A stretch of 64,000 bases of DNA from UBA4416 sp040386075 (GTDB lineage: Bacteria; Bacteroidota; Bacteroidia; B-17B0; Aurantibacillaceae). This document shows, piece after piece, positions 51,578-59,286 of the stretch; positions within the stretch are counted from its first letter, which is position 1; every line of letters begins with the position of its first letter. The position numbers were made by a program, and so were the translations under genes. Where the stretch lies: positions 32,211-96,210 of the forward strand of contig JAZKGE010000056.1 in the NCBI GenBank assembly GCA_040386075.1. Reading direction: 5' to 3'. The notes under the pieces were generated by a model, which made no database searches, was not told the origin of the DNA, and saw nothing but the letters and a program-made list of their open reading frames with translations.

Positions 51578-53074
51578 TTAATTACTTTTATTCAGTTCTG
51601 TTTCAAGTTCATCCAGGCTAAATTCTTTGAAACTATTTAATTCATAGCCCTTTTTATCAGTTTTGGCAATAGCCGAACTCATAGTTGGTTTACCGTTTGA
51701 ATAACTGATACCAACTATTTTTATGTTTTGATTTACAGGTATATTGCTGAACACAAATGCGTCACCTTTTAATGTTCCATTCATGATGCTGTTGATGCCA
51801 TTAAAAATGATCTGCACTTTCGCTTCTTTAGCATTCTTTATTTTTACTACATATTCGATCTTCTCTTCAGATGTATTCCAAAATTTATCACAATTGATCC
51901 AATTGAGTTTAGTGGCAGAAAAAGTATAATAGTCTAAGGCTGTTTTATCTAATTTCTGTATAGCTTTATCTTTATATTGAGCATATTTCTCTCTGAATTT
52001 GTTTTTACACTTTTCCTTGTTGATCTCCCTGCCCCCCCTCATACCAAGGCTATAGGTTTGAGTATAATCAAATTCTTTTTTATGGTCAAAATAGTCTTTT
52101 AGATCACTTAGCTCAAAAGGAGGCGCATTTTTTAAAATATTCTCAGCATACTTCATAGCGGCTTCGTTATACTTTGTGTAATTATCATCATCCGGTTTAA
52201 AATTGAACATCTTACCCTGTCTATCAATGTTAAACCCAAAATGTACCCTCCAATCATTAATTGAAAATTGTTTTAGCATGCTGTCATTAAGATCGCGATA
52301 GGCGTCTATGTAGCTTACGATGGTTCTATTTTGTCCTGATAAATTCATTGAAAGGAAGTTACCGGACATGAAGCAACAATTAAGAGTATAGTCATACATA
52401 TCTTCCTCCATTTCCAATAAAGCTCTTCTTTTTTCGGGCGAGATAGTATCGCTTTCAGTCCTGTCACCTCCTTCAGGGTTTACGGCAGCACCTGCTTTTT
52501 GTTTTGTTACCGACACATTTTCTGATTCGTCTTTTTTCGCTTTTTCAAGCTCGTCTATTTTATAATCCGGCACCCAGGTATTAGGTCCGTCGGGTTGTTG
52601 ATAGTCAAAAAAGAGGTCCATTGTATCCTTCCGGTTATTTTTAGGAAATCCGATCACGATAGCCTTTCCATCTTTCACTAAAAGTTCTTTGCCGTCTGAG
52701 CTTGCTTTAATGTTTATCATTCCACCAGTTTGAAGGATCTTGTCGCCCGACATTGTTGAAAGGTTTTCAGCGATCATATCACTAAGGGAATAACATTCTT
52801 TTAATTCAATTACAATGTTTTCGTCTGGTACCGACCCATCTGCAAACTGAAAAGCATTGGCGGGAATATAGATGGCAGTTCCTTTTTTTCCTTTGATAAG
52901 ATTTTCCTCATCAAATTTGATCTCAAAAGATTGAACCAGGGGTTGTAAATTGGTTAATACATCATTTACCGAATTGATGGGGATTATTTTTTTCTCATTA
53001 CCCGAACCCGTTGAACAGCTATAAGTAATGATAAGCAATGCTAAAAAGGACAAAAGAAGGAGTGATCTTTTCAT
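51578..53074 (-). CDS. Large lipoprotein of unknown function
   Basis: 498 residues from the ATG at 53074, which begins the lipoprotein signal peptide (KRSLLLLSFLALLIITYSC, Cys about 20); the open frame upstream is rejected. Residues about 40-140 (TAIYIPANAFQFADGSVPDEN in part, IVIELKECYSLSDMIAENL) recall a beta-sandwich repeated in Bacteroidota cell-surface lipoproteins. A charged middle (EKAKKDESENVSVTKQKAG) links to an alpha-rich C-terminal half. Surface or periplasmic; role unknown. Confidence 0.65.
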   Translation of the reverse strand: MKRSLLLLSFLALLIITYSCSTGSGNEKKIIPINSVNDVLTNLQPLVQSFEIKFDEENLIKGKKGTAIYIPANAFQFADGSVPDENIVIELKECYSLSDMIAENLSTMSGDKILQTGGMINIKASSDGKELLVKDGKAIVIGFPKNNRKDTMDLFFDYQQPDGPNTWVPDYKIDELEKAKKDESENVSVTKQKAGAAVNPEGGDRTESDTISPEKRRALLEMEEDMYDYTLNCCFMSGNFLSMNLSGQNRTIVSYIDAYRDLNDSMLKQFSINDWRVHFGFNIDRQGKMFNFKPDDDNYTKYNEAAMKYAENILKNAPPFELSDLKDYFDHKKEFDYTQTYSLGMRGGREINKEKCKNKFREKYAQYKDKAIQKLDKTALDYYTFSATKLNWINCDKFWNTSEEKIEYVVKIKNAKEAKVQIIFNGINSIMNGTLKGDAFVFSNIPVNQNIKIVGISYSNGKPTMSSAIAKTDKKGYELNSFKEFSLDELETELNKSN

Positions 53075-53140
53075 ATGAGGGTTGTTAGGTGTGCTTATCA
53101 AATATAATGCTTTCTGGCACAACAATTTATACGTCAGGTT

Positions 53141-53844
53141 ATGGATCTGTTACAAGAAACGTCTATTGACTGGAACATGCTGCTCTTGGGTGAAGAAGAC
53201 TGGAGCTTTTTACTGGAAGTACTATTGAGAAGCGCTATTATGTTTTTGGTGACGGTTGTTGCCCTTCGGGTGATTGGCAAAAGAGGCATTATGCAAGGTG
53301 TATTCGAGATAGTTACCATTATTACACTTGGCTCTGCGGCCGGCGACCCTATGTTCTATAAAAAAGTAGGTGTATTACCCGGGATGATGGTATTTGTGGC
53401 AGTAGTACTAATGTATAGGATCATTAATTTTTTTATTACCAAATACAAACCGCTCGAATACCTTATAGAAGGTAAACATGTGCGTTTGATAAAAGAGCAT
53501 CGCTTTGATATTGATAATTTCAAACGGAAAGAATTAAGTAAGGACGAAATATTCTCTGATCTGAGAATGACCGGTGTTAGCCATTTGGGGCAGGTAGATG
53601 CTGCATATATTGAAGCTTCGGGCGAGATCAGCGTGTTTTTTTACCGGATGAGCAGGTAAATTATGGACTTCCTGTTTTGCCTGAACTCATGGAACAAAAA
53701 CTCAAAGAGATCTCTGAACCTGCTATTTATGCCTGTTCATATTGTGGAAATACGGAACATCTAATGCCTGCAAAACATCATATCTGTGAAATTTGTAAAA
53801 AGAAAGAATGGGTAAAAGCGCTTAACAGTGTTCGTGTAAAATAA
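53141..53844 (+). pseudogene. DUF421 (YetF-like) membrane protein, frameshifted near the C-terminus
   Basis: Frame 1 (53141-53659) encodes 172 residues: two to three membrane helices (EVLLRSAIMFLVTVVALRVI, GVLPGMMVFVAVVLMY) and the DUF421 cytoplasmic domain (IEGKHVRLIKEHRFDIDNFK in part, FSDLRMTGVSHLGQVDAAYI in part, GEISVFF). It then stops in MSR. One base later the family ending continues: PDEQVNYGLPVLPELMEQKL in part, then CSYCGNTEHLMPAKHHICEI, a CxxC-CxxC zinc ribbon, to a stop at 53842. A single base is missing at the run of seven T (53636-53642). Sequencing error, true mutation, or slippage cannot be told apart here. Confidence 0.8.
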
Positions 53845-53872
53845 CTGGCATGTGTTTTCCTATAAGTATTAC

Positions 53873-54382
53873 ATGGACATTCGAAAATTACCCCTCCGTC
53901 TTATTCTTTCCGTTGTTGCAGGTATTGCTGTAACCATGGCCTTGTCTATTGTTACGCGGCACATTCTGTATTTAGCGGGCATTTTTCCAAAAATAGGAGA
54001 GCCCGAGTTTGAGACCGATCTGTTGATCATTGCTTTAGTTTATCACAGTGTGTATGCAGTGATAGGTGCGGTTGTTACCTCCCATATTGCACGTGAAAAA
54101 GCAAAAAAAGCATCATTTATGTTGGGTACCAAAGAAGTGATCATGTGGATATTGGGCACCCTTTTATTATGGAAACACGCCGCTCCATGGTACAATTTGT
54201 CAAAAGCGCTTTTGGGAATTCCATTGGCCATGTTAGGCTGGAAATTGTATGAACTTTACAAAAAATATAAAGAGCAAAGCAAAAAAGAAGACATGAATGA
54301 ACAAAAAAAAACAATGATCAGGCATCATTTTAAAAGGCTCAGCTCCATTCACCATAAAGTCATTAAACCAAAACAGATCTAG
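53873..54382 (+). CDS. Hypothetical membrane protein
   Basis: 169 residues from the ATG at 53873 (a GTG at 53852 would add seven residues and sits 7 bp after the DUF421 stop). Three to four helices: RLILSVVAGIAVTMALSIV, LLIIALVYHSVYAVIGAVV, EVIMWILGTLLLWK, LLGIPLAMLGWKLYELY. A Lys-rich C-terminal tail follows. No known family. It lies between DUF421 and the PEBP gene on the same strand, with 2 bp to the latter. Confidence 0.6.
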   Translation: MDIRKLPLRLILSVVAGIAVTMALSIVTRHILYLAGIFPKIGEPEFETDLLIIALVYHSVYAVIGAVVTSHIAREKAKKASFMLGTKEVIMWILGTLLLWKHAAPWYNLSKALLGIPLAMLGWKLYELYKKYKEQSKKEDMNEQKKTMIRHHFKRLSSIHHKVIKPKQI

Positions 54383-54384
54383 TT

Positions 54385-54861
54385 ATGAATTCTTTAGTTA
54401 TCTCACTCATTGCTTTTGTATTAAGCACACCCTTAGTTGTTAAAAGTCCTGCCTTTAAGGATAATACCTTTATTCCCGGCCAGTTTACCTGTATGGGTGC
54501 CAATACCAGTCCTCAACTGGATATTACGGATATCCCGGCCAAAACAGTTACCCTGGTTGTGATCATGGATGATCCTGATGCAGAGGGCGGAACATTTGAT
54601 CACTGGCTAATGTGGAACATACCTGTAACCGATAAGATAGAAGAGGGTAGTGCATTGGGTGTGCAGGGTAAGAACAGTAAGCTGGAAAATAAATACACGG
54701 GGCCTTGTCCGCCAAGCGGCACCCACCATTACCATTTTAAAGTGTATGCGCTTGATACAAAACTGGATATCGAGTCGGATAGCGACAAGTCTAAATTATT
54801 AGCAGCTATGCAGGGACATATTTTAAGTTCGGGAGAATTAACCGGGCTTTATAAGAAATAG
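54385..54861 (+). CDS. YbhB/YbcL-family PEBP-like protein
   Basis: 158 residues. A phosphatidylethanolamine-binding-protein fold of the bacterial Raf-kinase-inhibitor-like type: SPAFKDNTFIPGQFTC, NTSPQLDITDIPAKT, VVIMDDPDAEGGTFDHWLMW and GPCPPSGTHHYHFKVYALD, which carries the ligand-pocket DPD, HW and GPCPP-HxYHF motifs. The first 18 residues are hydrophobic and may be a signal peptide. Ligand unknown. It lies 2 bp after the preceding membrane-protein gene. Confidence 0.9.
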   Translation: MNSLVISLIAFVLSTPLVVKSPAFKDNTFIPGQFTCMGANTSPQLDITDIPAKTVTLVVIMDDPDAEGGTFDHWLMWNIPVTDKIEEGSALGVQGKNSKLENKYTGPCPPSGTHHYHFKVYALDTKLDIESDSDKSKLLAAMQGHILSSGELTGLYKK

Positions 54862-54862
54862 A

Positions 54863-54937
54863 GTCATTCTGAACTTGTTTCAAAATCCGTTCTTCAAGCT
54901 TTAATTTAAGAGATGCTGAAACAAGTTCAGCATAACG
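54863..54937. repeat. Dispersed inverted repeat (family D)
   Basis: GTCATTCTGAACTTGTTTCA at the left and TGCTGAAACAAGTTCAGCAT at the right are inverted copies; TGAACTTGTTTCA and TGAAACAAGTTCA pair perfectly. It begins 2 bp after the PEBP stop and could end its transcript. Confidence 0.75.
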
Positions 54938-54981
54938 AAAATCAAAAACAATCCCTTAACTTTATAGCAGCGTAAGCTGTT

Positions 54982-55464
54982 ATGAAAAAACCTCTGGTCA
55001 ATAAAAACTATACCATTGATAAATTCCCGGGCAAGGGTGGCTGGTGTTTTGTAGTGATCAAAGAAATTCCTGCTTCTAAAAAACGCAAAGGTGGAATGGT
55101 TCGCGTTACAGGAACCATAGATGATTTTGCGATCGAAAAATATAACCTGATGCCAATGAAGAATGGGTTTTTATTTTTACCGATAAAGGCCGAGATCAGG
55201 AAGCAGATCAAAAAGAAAGAGGGAGATCCCATACATATTATTTTATATGAAGATAACCTGCCTTTAACTATTCCCGAAGAGTTGCAATTATGCTTTGAAG
55301 ATGAGCCAAAAGCATTTACCTTTTTTAAAAGCCTTACTGATGCCGAACAAAAGCAGTACCTCGACTGGATCTATTCGGCAAAAAAAGAAGAGACCCGCAT
55401 TAACCGGATGGCAGATGCCATTAATAAGCTGCTCAAGAAAGAGAAATTGTATGGGATGCAATAA
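54982..55464 (+). CDS. DUF1905/YdeI-type protein
   Basis: 160 residues. The N-terminal DUF1905 part (GGWCFVVIKEIPA, MVRVTGTIDDFAIEKYNLMP in part, FLFLPIKAEIRKQIKKKEGD in part) is followed by a bacteriocin-protection (YdeI/OmpD-associated) C-terminus (FFKSLTDAEQKQYLDWIYSA, RINRMADAINKLLKK). The family is linked to resistance to antimicrobial peptides in enteric bacteria; here only the domain order is evident. Confidence 0.8.
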   Translation: MKKPLVNKNYTIDKFPGKGGWCFVVIKEIPASKKRKGGMVRVTGTIDDFAIEKYNLMPMKNGFLFLPIKAEIRKQIKKKEGDPIHIILYEDNLPLTIPEELQLCFEDEPKAFTFFKSLTDAEQKQYLDWIYSAKKEETRINRMADAINKLLKKEKLYGMQ

Positions 55465-55465
55465 T

Positions 55466-55548
55466 TGTCACTTCGAGTAGTAATCGGCGGAAAGTTCTCG
55501 ATACAATTTTTTCGAAAAGATACAGCGAAAAAATCACTAGAACTGACA
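55466..55548. repeat. Dispersed repeat family E, full copy
   Basis: Starts TGTCACTTCGAGTAGTAATC and ends AAATCACTAGAACTGACA; the ends are imperfect inverted copies. The middle GTTCTCGATACAATTTTTTC matches the degenerate element at 39648-39760. It starts 2 bp after a stop codon. Confidence 0.75.
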
Positions 55549-55630
55549 AATCCATTTTCCATTGCCCATTTTCCTTCTTCCATTCTTTATTTTGCTACAG
55601 ATCATAGCATTCAGTAATGCTTTTGAGGCT

Positions 55631-55638
55631 TATCTTTG
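55631..55638 (+). promoter_or_regulatory. -7 promoter box of the DnaQ-GIY-YIG gene
   Basis: TATCTTTG ends 5 bp before the ATG at 55644. It supports that start over the ATG at 55617, which lies upstream of the box. Confidence 0.55.
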
Positions 55639-55643
55639 CAGGC

Positions 55644-57047
55644 ATGTTCGCCATTATTGATATAGAAACCTGCGCAGGCAAATATGAATACCGTAAAGGC
55701 CGCATTACCGAAATTTGTATCATTCAACATGATGGATTACAGGTAACCAGTGTTTTTACCACATTGTTAAATCCCGAATGCAGGATCAGTCCTTATTTTG
55801 AGAGCCTTTCGGGTATTACTAACGGCATGGTGAAAGATGCCCCTAAGTTTCATGAGGTGGCTGCAAAGATCATTGAGCTGACAGAAGGAAGGATTTTTAT
55901 TGCCCATAATGTTGGCTTTGATTATGGTTTCATTAAAGATGAGTTTGCCTCTTTAGGATATAAATACCGCAGAGAAACCTTATGTACGGTAAGGTTAAGC
56001 CGTAAATTCATGCCCGGAAAATTGTCTTACAGTTTAGGAAATCTCTGCGGTTCCATTGGTATCGAAATTCACGGAAGGCATAGGGCGGAAGGCGACGCAG
56101 TTGCCACGGCAGAGTTATTTAACAGGATCCTTGATCTTAAAAGCATGCACCCGCAATACAAGAACCAGGGTGTAGAAAGTTTAATGACCCGTCGTATCGA
56201 TAAGATCAAACAATATATTTTAGATAAATTACCCGAAGCCTGTGGTGTTTATTATTTTTTGAACAAGGATCAGGAGATCATTTACATTGGCAAAAGTGTG
56301 AATGTATATAACCGGGCAGTGAGCCATTTTAATACCAAAGAAAGCAAAGGTAAAAAAATGCTCAACGACTTATATAACGTTGATTTTGTGGAGACCGGTT
56401 GTGAACTGATAGCTCTGTTGATGGAAGCTGAAGAAATTAAAAAACATAAACCCAAATATAACCGTATGCGTAAGTCCGAGTTATTTACGCATAGTATTGA
56501 TTGGTTTAAGGATGAAGGAGGTATTGTGAATTTTAAACTGGTAGAGTATGATAATTCCGAAAACGCCCTGGTTTCGTTCACAGGCTATTTATCGGCTCGT
56601 GAACAAATGGAAAGATGGATAGAAGAGCAGGAATTATGTTTACGTTATTGCCAGCTCACGGGCGATGAGTCGGTTTGCTTTGATCACCAGATAAAAAAAT
56701 GCAGGGGCATTTGCGCAGGAGAAGAAGATCCTTATGATTATAATAGACGGGCTCAGCAGATCGTTGATCAGATGGTATTTCCGGATGTAAACTTTGCCCT
56801 CATCGATGCAGGGAAAACCCACGAAGAGCGTTCAGTGATACTTGTTGAGAACAGGCAGTTTGTTGGATATGGTTATATTGATCGTTCAGAAACCTTCTCT
56901 TCGCTGGAAGAGTGCAGGGCAATTGTAAAAAAAGCAAAGTATTATCCTGATGCGGATATCCTGATCAAAGGTTATTTACGTAATAATAAAATGAAAAAGG
57001 TGGTTTTCAAAGAAGTGAAGGAAGATGTCTTTCCGGAGATGGATTAA
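55644..57047 (+). CDS. DnaQ exonuclease - GIY-YIG endonuclease fusion (UvrC/Cho-like)
   Basis: 467 residues. The N-terminal DEDD exonuclease (residues 1-165) has FAIIDIETCAGKYEYRKGRI in part, IAHNVGFDYGFI and HRAEGDAVATAELF. The GIY-YIG nuclease (about 195-275) has EACGVYYFLNKDQEIIYIGK and NRAVSHF, the pattern of the UvrC N-terminal domain and of Cho. A UvrC-like Cys-rich region (CLRYCQLTGDESVCFDHQIK in part, CRGICAGEEDPYDYNRRA) follows. There is no UvrC C-terminal RNase-H/HhH part. Probably a DNA-repair nuclease acting near the UvrA pathway. Start chosen by the promoter box. Confidence 0.88.
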   Translation: MFAIIDIETCAGKYEYRKGRITEICIIQHDGLQVTSVFTTLLNPECRISPYFESLSGITNGMVKDAPKFHEVAAKIIELTEGRIFIAHNVGFDYGFIKDEFASLGYKYRRETLCTVRLSRKFMPGKLSYSLGNLCGSIGIEIHGRHRAEGDAVATAELFNRILDLKSMHPQYKNQGVESLMTRRIDKIKQYILDKLPEACGVYYFLNKDQEIIYIGKSVNVYNRAVSHFNTKESKGKKMLNDLYNVDFVETGCELIALLMEAEEIKKHKPKYNRMRKSELFTHSIDWFKDEGGIVNFKLVEYDNSENALVSFTGYLSAREQMERWIEEQELCLRYCQLTGDESVCFDHQIKKCRGICAGEEDPYDYNRRAQQIVDQMVFPDVNFALIDAGKTHEERSVILVENRQFVGYGYIDRSETFSSLEECRAIVKKAKYYPDADILIKGYLRNNKMKKVVFKEVKEDVFPEMD

Positions 57048-57066
57048 TAACACCCATTGTGAATGC

Positions 57067-57093
57067 CGCTTCTCGACTTCGCTCGAAGTGACA
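57067..57093. repeat. Dispersed repeat family A (exact partner of the purL copy)
   Basis: CGCTTCTCGACTTCGCTCGA followed by AGTGACA; reverse complement identical over 27 bp to 4878-4904. Confidence 0.85.
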
Positions 57094-57114
57094 TATTATT
57101 ATACCCATGTATTA

Positions 57115-57152
57115 CAAAAAAAGAGCCTTCTTTTAAAGGAAGACTCTTTTTG
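57115..57152 (+). terminator. Terminator of the DnaQ-GIY-YIG gene
   Basis: AAAAAGAGCCTTC and GGAAGACTCTTTTT pair with one mismatch around TTTTAAA. Confidence 0.75.
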
Positions 57153-57308
57153 TAGTTTCTGTAAGTTTATATTTTGGCTCCAGGCTATCACCTGTTTTCA
57201 AAAGTATTACAGAAGCTTTTCATTTATTATAATGTAAATGTTATGCCAGTTATTTATAATGTTTTGTGTGGAAGTTGATATACAAACATCAAATTAAAAT
57301 GTATAAAA

Positions 57309-57722
57309 TTACTCAGGTATTGTTATATCAGGGGTGGGTTGAAAAGGTAATCCTTTATAATAACCCGAAGCAACAGCTACAATAAGTAAAATAATGAGCA
57401 CCCAGAAAAATAAACCAAGCGCAATGCCAGCTTCCTGATTAACAGGCGGTTCATTCTTCACCGGTTTCGAAACAGGTGCCGATAAAGCGATCATCATTAC
57501 CGAAAAAATAATGGCAGTAAATATTAACAATCCCCAGTCAATACCCCAAATGGGTTTTGTTACAGGGTGTATCCATAACTGGCCCGACCAGGTTGATAAA
57601 AAGATGATCAGGAAAAACAAGAGTAATCCACCAAACGGCCCCTTATTGCTAAACGATCTTGAAAATAAGAGTGTTAGTAAAAAGGCTGTGATCAATGTAA
57701 CAAAAATGATAGAATAGCTCAT
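57309..57722 (-). CDS. Hypothetical membrane protein
   Basis: 137 residues with four membrane helices (IIFVTLITAFLLTLLFS, GGLLLFFLIIFLSTWSGQL, WGLLIFTAIIFSVMMIAL, LGLFFWVLIILLIVAVASG) and a Lys/Pro-rich loop between the third and fourth. No known family; recurrent in Bacteroidota by memory. Two hairpins separate it from the MscS operon upstream. Confidence 0.6.
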   Translation of the reverse strand: MSYSIIFVTLITAFLLTLLFSRSFSNKGPFGGLLLFFLIIFLSTWSGQLWIHPVTKPIWGIDWGLLIFTAIIFSVMMIALSAPVSKPVKNEPPVNQEAGIALGLFFWVLIILLIVAVASGYYKGLPFQPTPDITIPE

Positions 57723-57745
57723 GATGGTAGTTTTAAATTAAAAAA

Positions 57746-57802
57746 AGCTGTATCAAAGGTCCGAACAGTCGGACGGTCCGGCTAAGGCCTTTGATACAGC
57801 TT
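57746..57802. repeat. Long hairpin AAGCTGTATCAAAGG
   Basis: AAGCTGTATCAAAGG and CCTTTGATACAGCTT form a 15-bp perfect stem; the 27-bp loop contains a second small palindrome (GTCGGACGGTCCGGC). It has no T run longer than two on the outer sides. It lies 24 bp upstream of the 137-aa gene and so could be regulatory. Confidence 0.6.
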
Positions 57803-57843
57803 CAGTAGGTTATCTATATTGTATTTAAAAGAGCTTTCAAAAG

Positions 57844-57881
57844 AAAACCAGCACCTTTTGTTCAGAAAGGTCGCTGGTTTT
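57844..57881 (-). terminator. Probable terminator of the MscS operon
   Basis: AAAACCAGCACCTTT and AAAGGTCGCTGGTTTT pair with one mismatch. On the minus strand it lies beyond the stop at 58040 with CTTTTG after the stem; on the plus strand it is followed by AGTTTTTTG. Confidence 0.6.
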
Positions 57882-58039
57882 AGTTTTTTGTAGTATTTCG
57901 TCCGGATTACCATTCAAATTCATTACAAAGAACCGTATGCAACTATATTGTAAACTTTGTGCCAGTTGTTTTTTATATTAAAATAGTAATTTTGAGGAAG
58001 CTGGTCTACAGAATAATGTAAAAACGAGAAGAAAATGTA

Positions 58040-58849
58040 TCAACCTGAAAATTCATAGTCTTTTTCTGCAAGCTTATCAAATACGGTCATCATGATCTCT
58101 GTTTTACTACCCGACCTCGAACCTTTAAAATTTTCAGTATCAAACCAAAAAATAACGAGCAGTTTTACTTTATCAGCACTTACCGAATCGATGACCACTT
58201 TTACAGGTTTGTCTACCGCTTTCATCACATAATCAAAAGATGCTACTGTATCACGGATTATCTTTATTGCTTCACGTGCTTTTGCGGCTTCAACGCTGAT
58301 CATGAATTCCTGTCTTAAATGGTTATCATCATTCGAATATTTTATCAGTGGATTCTTTAAAATAATAGAATTTGGTATGAGGATGATCTTTCCGTTCTCG
58401 GCTTCCACTGTAGTTTGCCTCATGGTCATGTCTTTTACAATGCCTTTAACATTTGTACACTCGATCAAATTGCCTACCCTGAACGGCCTTCCAAAGGCCA
58501 GTATCAAACCGGATAAAAAATTCTCACCAATATCCTTTAAGGCAAAACCTACAATAAATGTGGTAATTCCTGCTCCTGCCAGTATTTTATCGGAAATGGT
58601 CCCCAGTCCCAAAATTCCCAGTGCCATTACTGTTCCCAGGATAAAAATGACTGTCCAAACAATTTTACCAATGAAATTAGAAATGAGGCTATCCTTGGAT
58701 CGCTTTAAAGTGTAGTTAGAAACCAGTTTAGATAAAGAATTAGCAATAAAAATGGTAGCAATAAAGCATACTATTCCCCCCAGTATTTCGGGTAGATGAT
58801 CTACCAGGTTGTTCCATGCTAAATAAAAGCTTTTTAAAAAACGTGGCAT
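58040..58849 (-). CDS. MscS-family mechanosensitive ion channel
   Basis: 269 residues, the size of the small MscS channels. Three membrane helices, the third being the pore helix (LAGAGITTFIVGFALKDIGE), then the beta domain (FRVGNLIECTNVKGIVKDMT, VEAENGKIILIPNSIILKNP) and an alpha/beta C-terminal domain. It relieves osmotic pressure across the inner membrane. It lies 7 bp after the 105-aa gene and forms an operon with it. Confidence 0.92.
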   Translation of the reverse strand: MPRFLKSFYLAWNNLVDHLPEILGGIVCFIATIFIANSLSKLVSNYTLKRSKDSLISNFIGKIVWTVIFILGTVMALGILGLGTISDKILAGAGITTFIVGFALKDIGENFLSGLILAFGRPFRVGNLIECTNVKGIVKDMTMRQTTVEAENGKIILIPNSIILKNPLIKYSNDDNHLRQEFMISVEAAKAREAIKIIRDTVASFDYVMKAVDKPVKVVIDSVSADKVKLLVIFWFDTENFKGSRSGSKTEIMMTVFDKLAEKDYEFSG

Positions 58850-58856
58850 GATAAAA

Positions 58857-59174
58857 CTATTTATTACTCACTGCCATGCCATCAATATGCACGCTATCAT
58901 CTATAAGAGTGAAATTATAACCATCCACATAATTGTAAAACTCCTTGTGGCTCAGGGTTTCTATTTTAAATTTTTTCACATGATGCATATCGTCATCATT
59001 TAACTTGTCTTGTGCAAAAACGGTTACAATGAACTCTTTGCCTGCATATACCCGAACAGCCACAACTGTATACCTATCCGCTTCAAAGCCGGGAATGTGA
59101 TCTGTACATAGGTCGTTTAATTTTTGTTCAGAAAACGTTAATGCTATTTTTCCGTGTATGTCTTTTGTGTCCAT
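58857..59174 (-). CDS. Hypothetical protein upstream of mscS
   Basis: 105 residues, cytoplasmic. ALTFSEQKLNDLCTDHIPGF, YTVVAVRVYAGKEFIVTVFA, FKIETLSHKEFYNYVDGYNF in part. No family recognised. It is the first gene of the mscS unit and is divergent from the DUF763 gene, with a 112-bp shared upstream region. Confidence 0.55.
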   Translation of the reverse strand: MDTKDIHGKIALTFSEQKLNDLCTDHIPGFEADRYTVVAVRVYAGKEFIVTVFAQDKLNDDDMHHVKKFKIETLSHKEFYNYVDGYNFTLIDDSVHIDGMAVSNK

Positions 59175-59274
59175 AAAGCTTGAGTTTTAAATAAACAGCA
59201 ATAATATTATGCCAGCACTTTGCTAAAATTTGCAAATGCTACGATCTATAGCAAAACACGGCCATTTTGGTCGG

Positions 59275-59282
59275 TATCTTTG
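59275..59282 (+). promoter_or_regulatory. -7 promoter box of the DUF763 gene
   Basis: TATCTTTG ends 4 bp before the ATG at 59287, favouring that start over the frame opening at 59230. Confidence 0.55.
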
Positions 59283-59286
59283 TACT

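Noticed and set aside
53636..53643. Programmed -1 frameshift as the preferred explanation for DUF421
   Set aside because: The frame-0 codons are G-TTT-TTT-TAC, not the canonical X-XXY-YYZ heptamer; a missing base is simpler. Kept only as an alternative.
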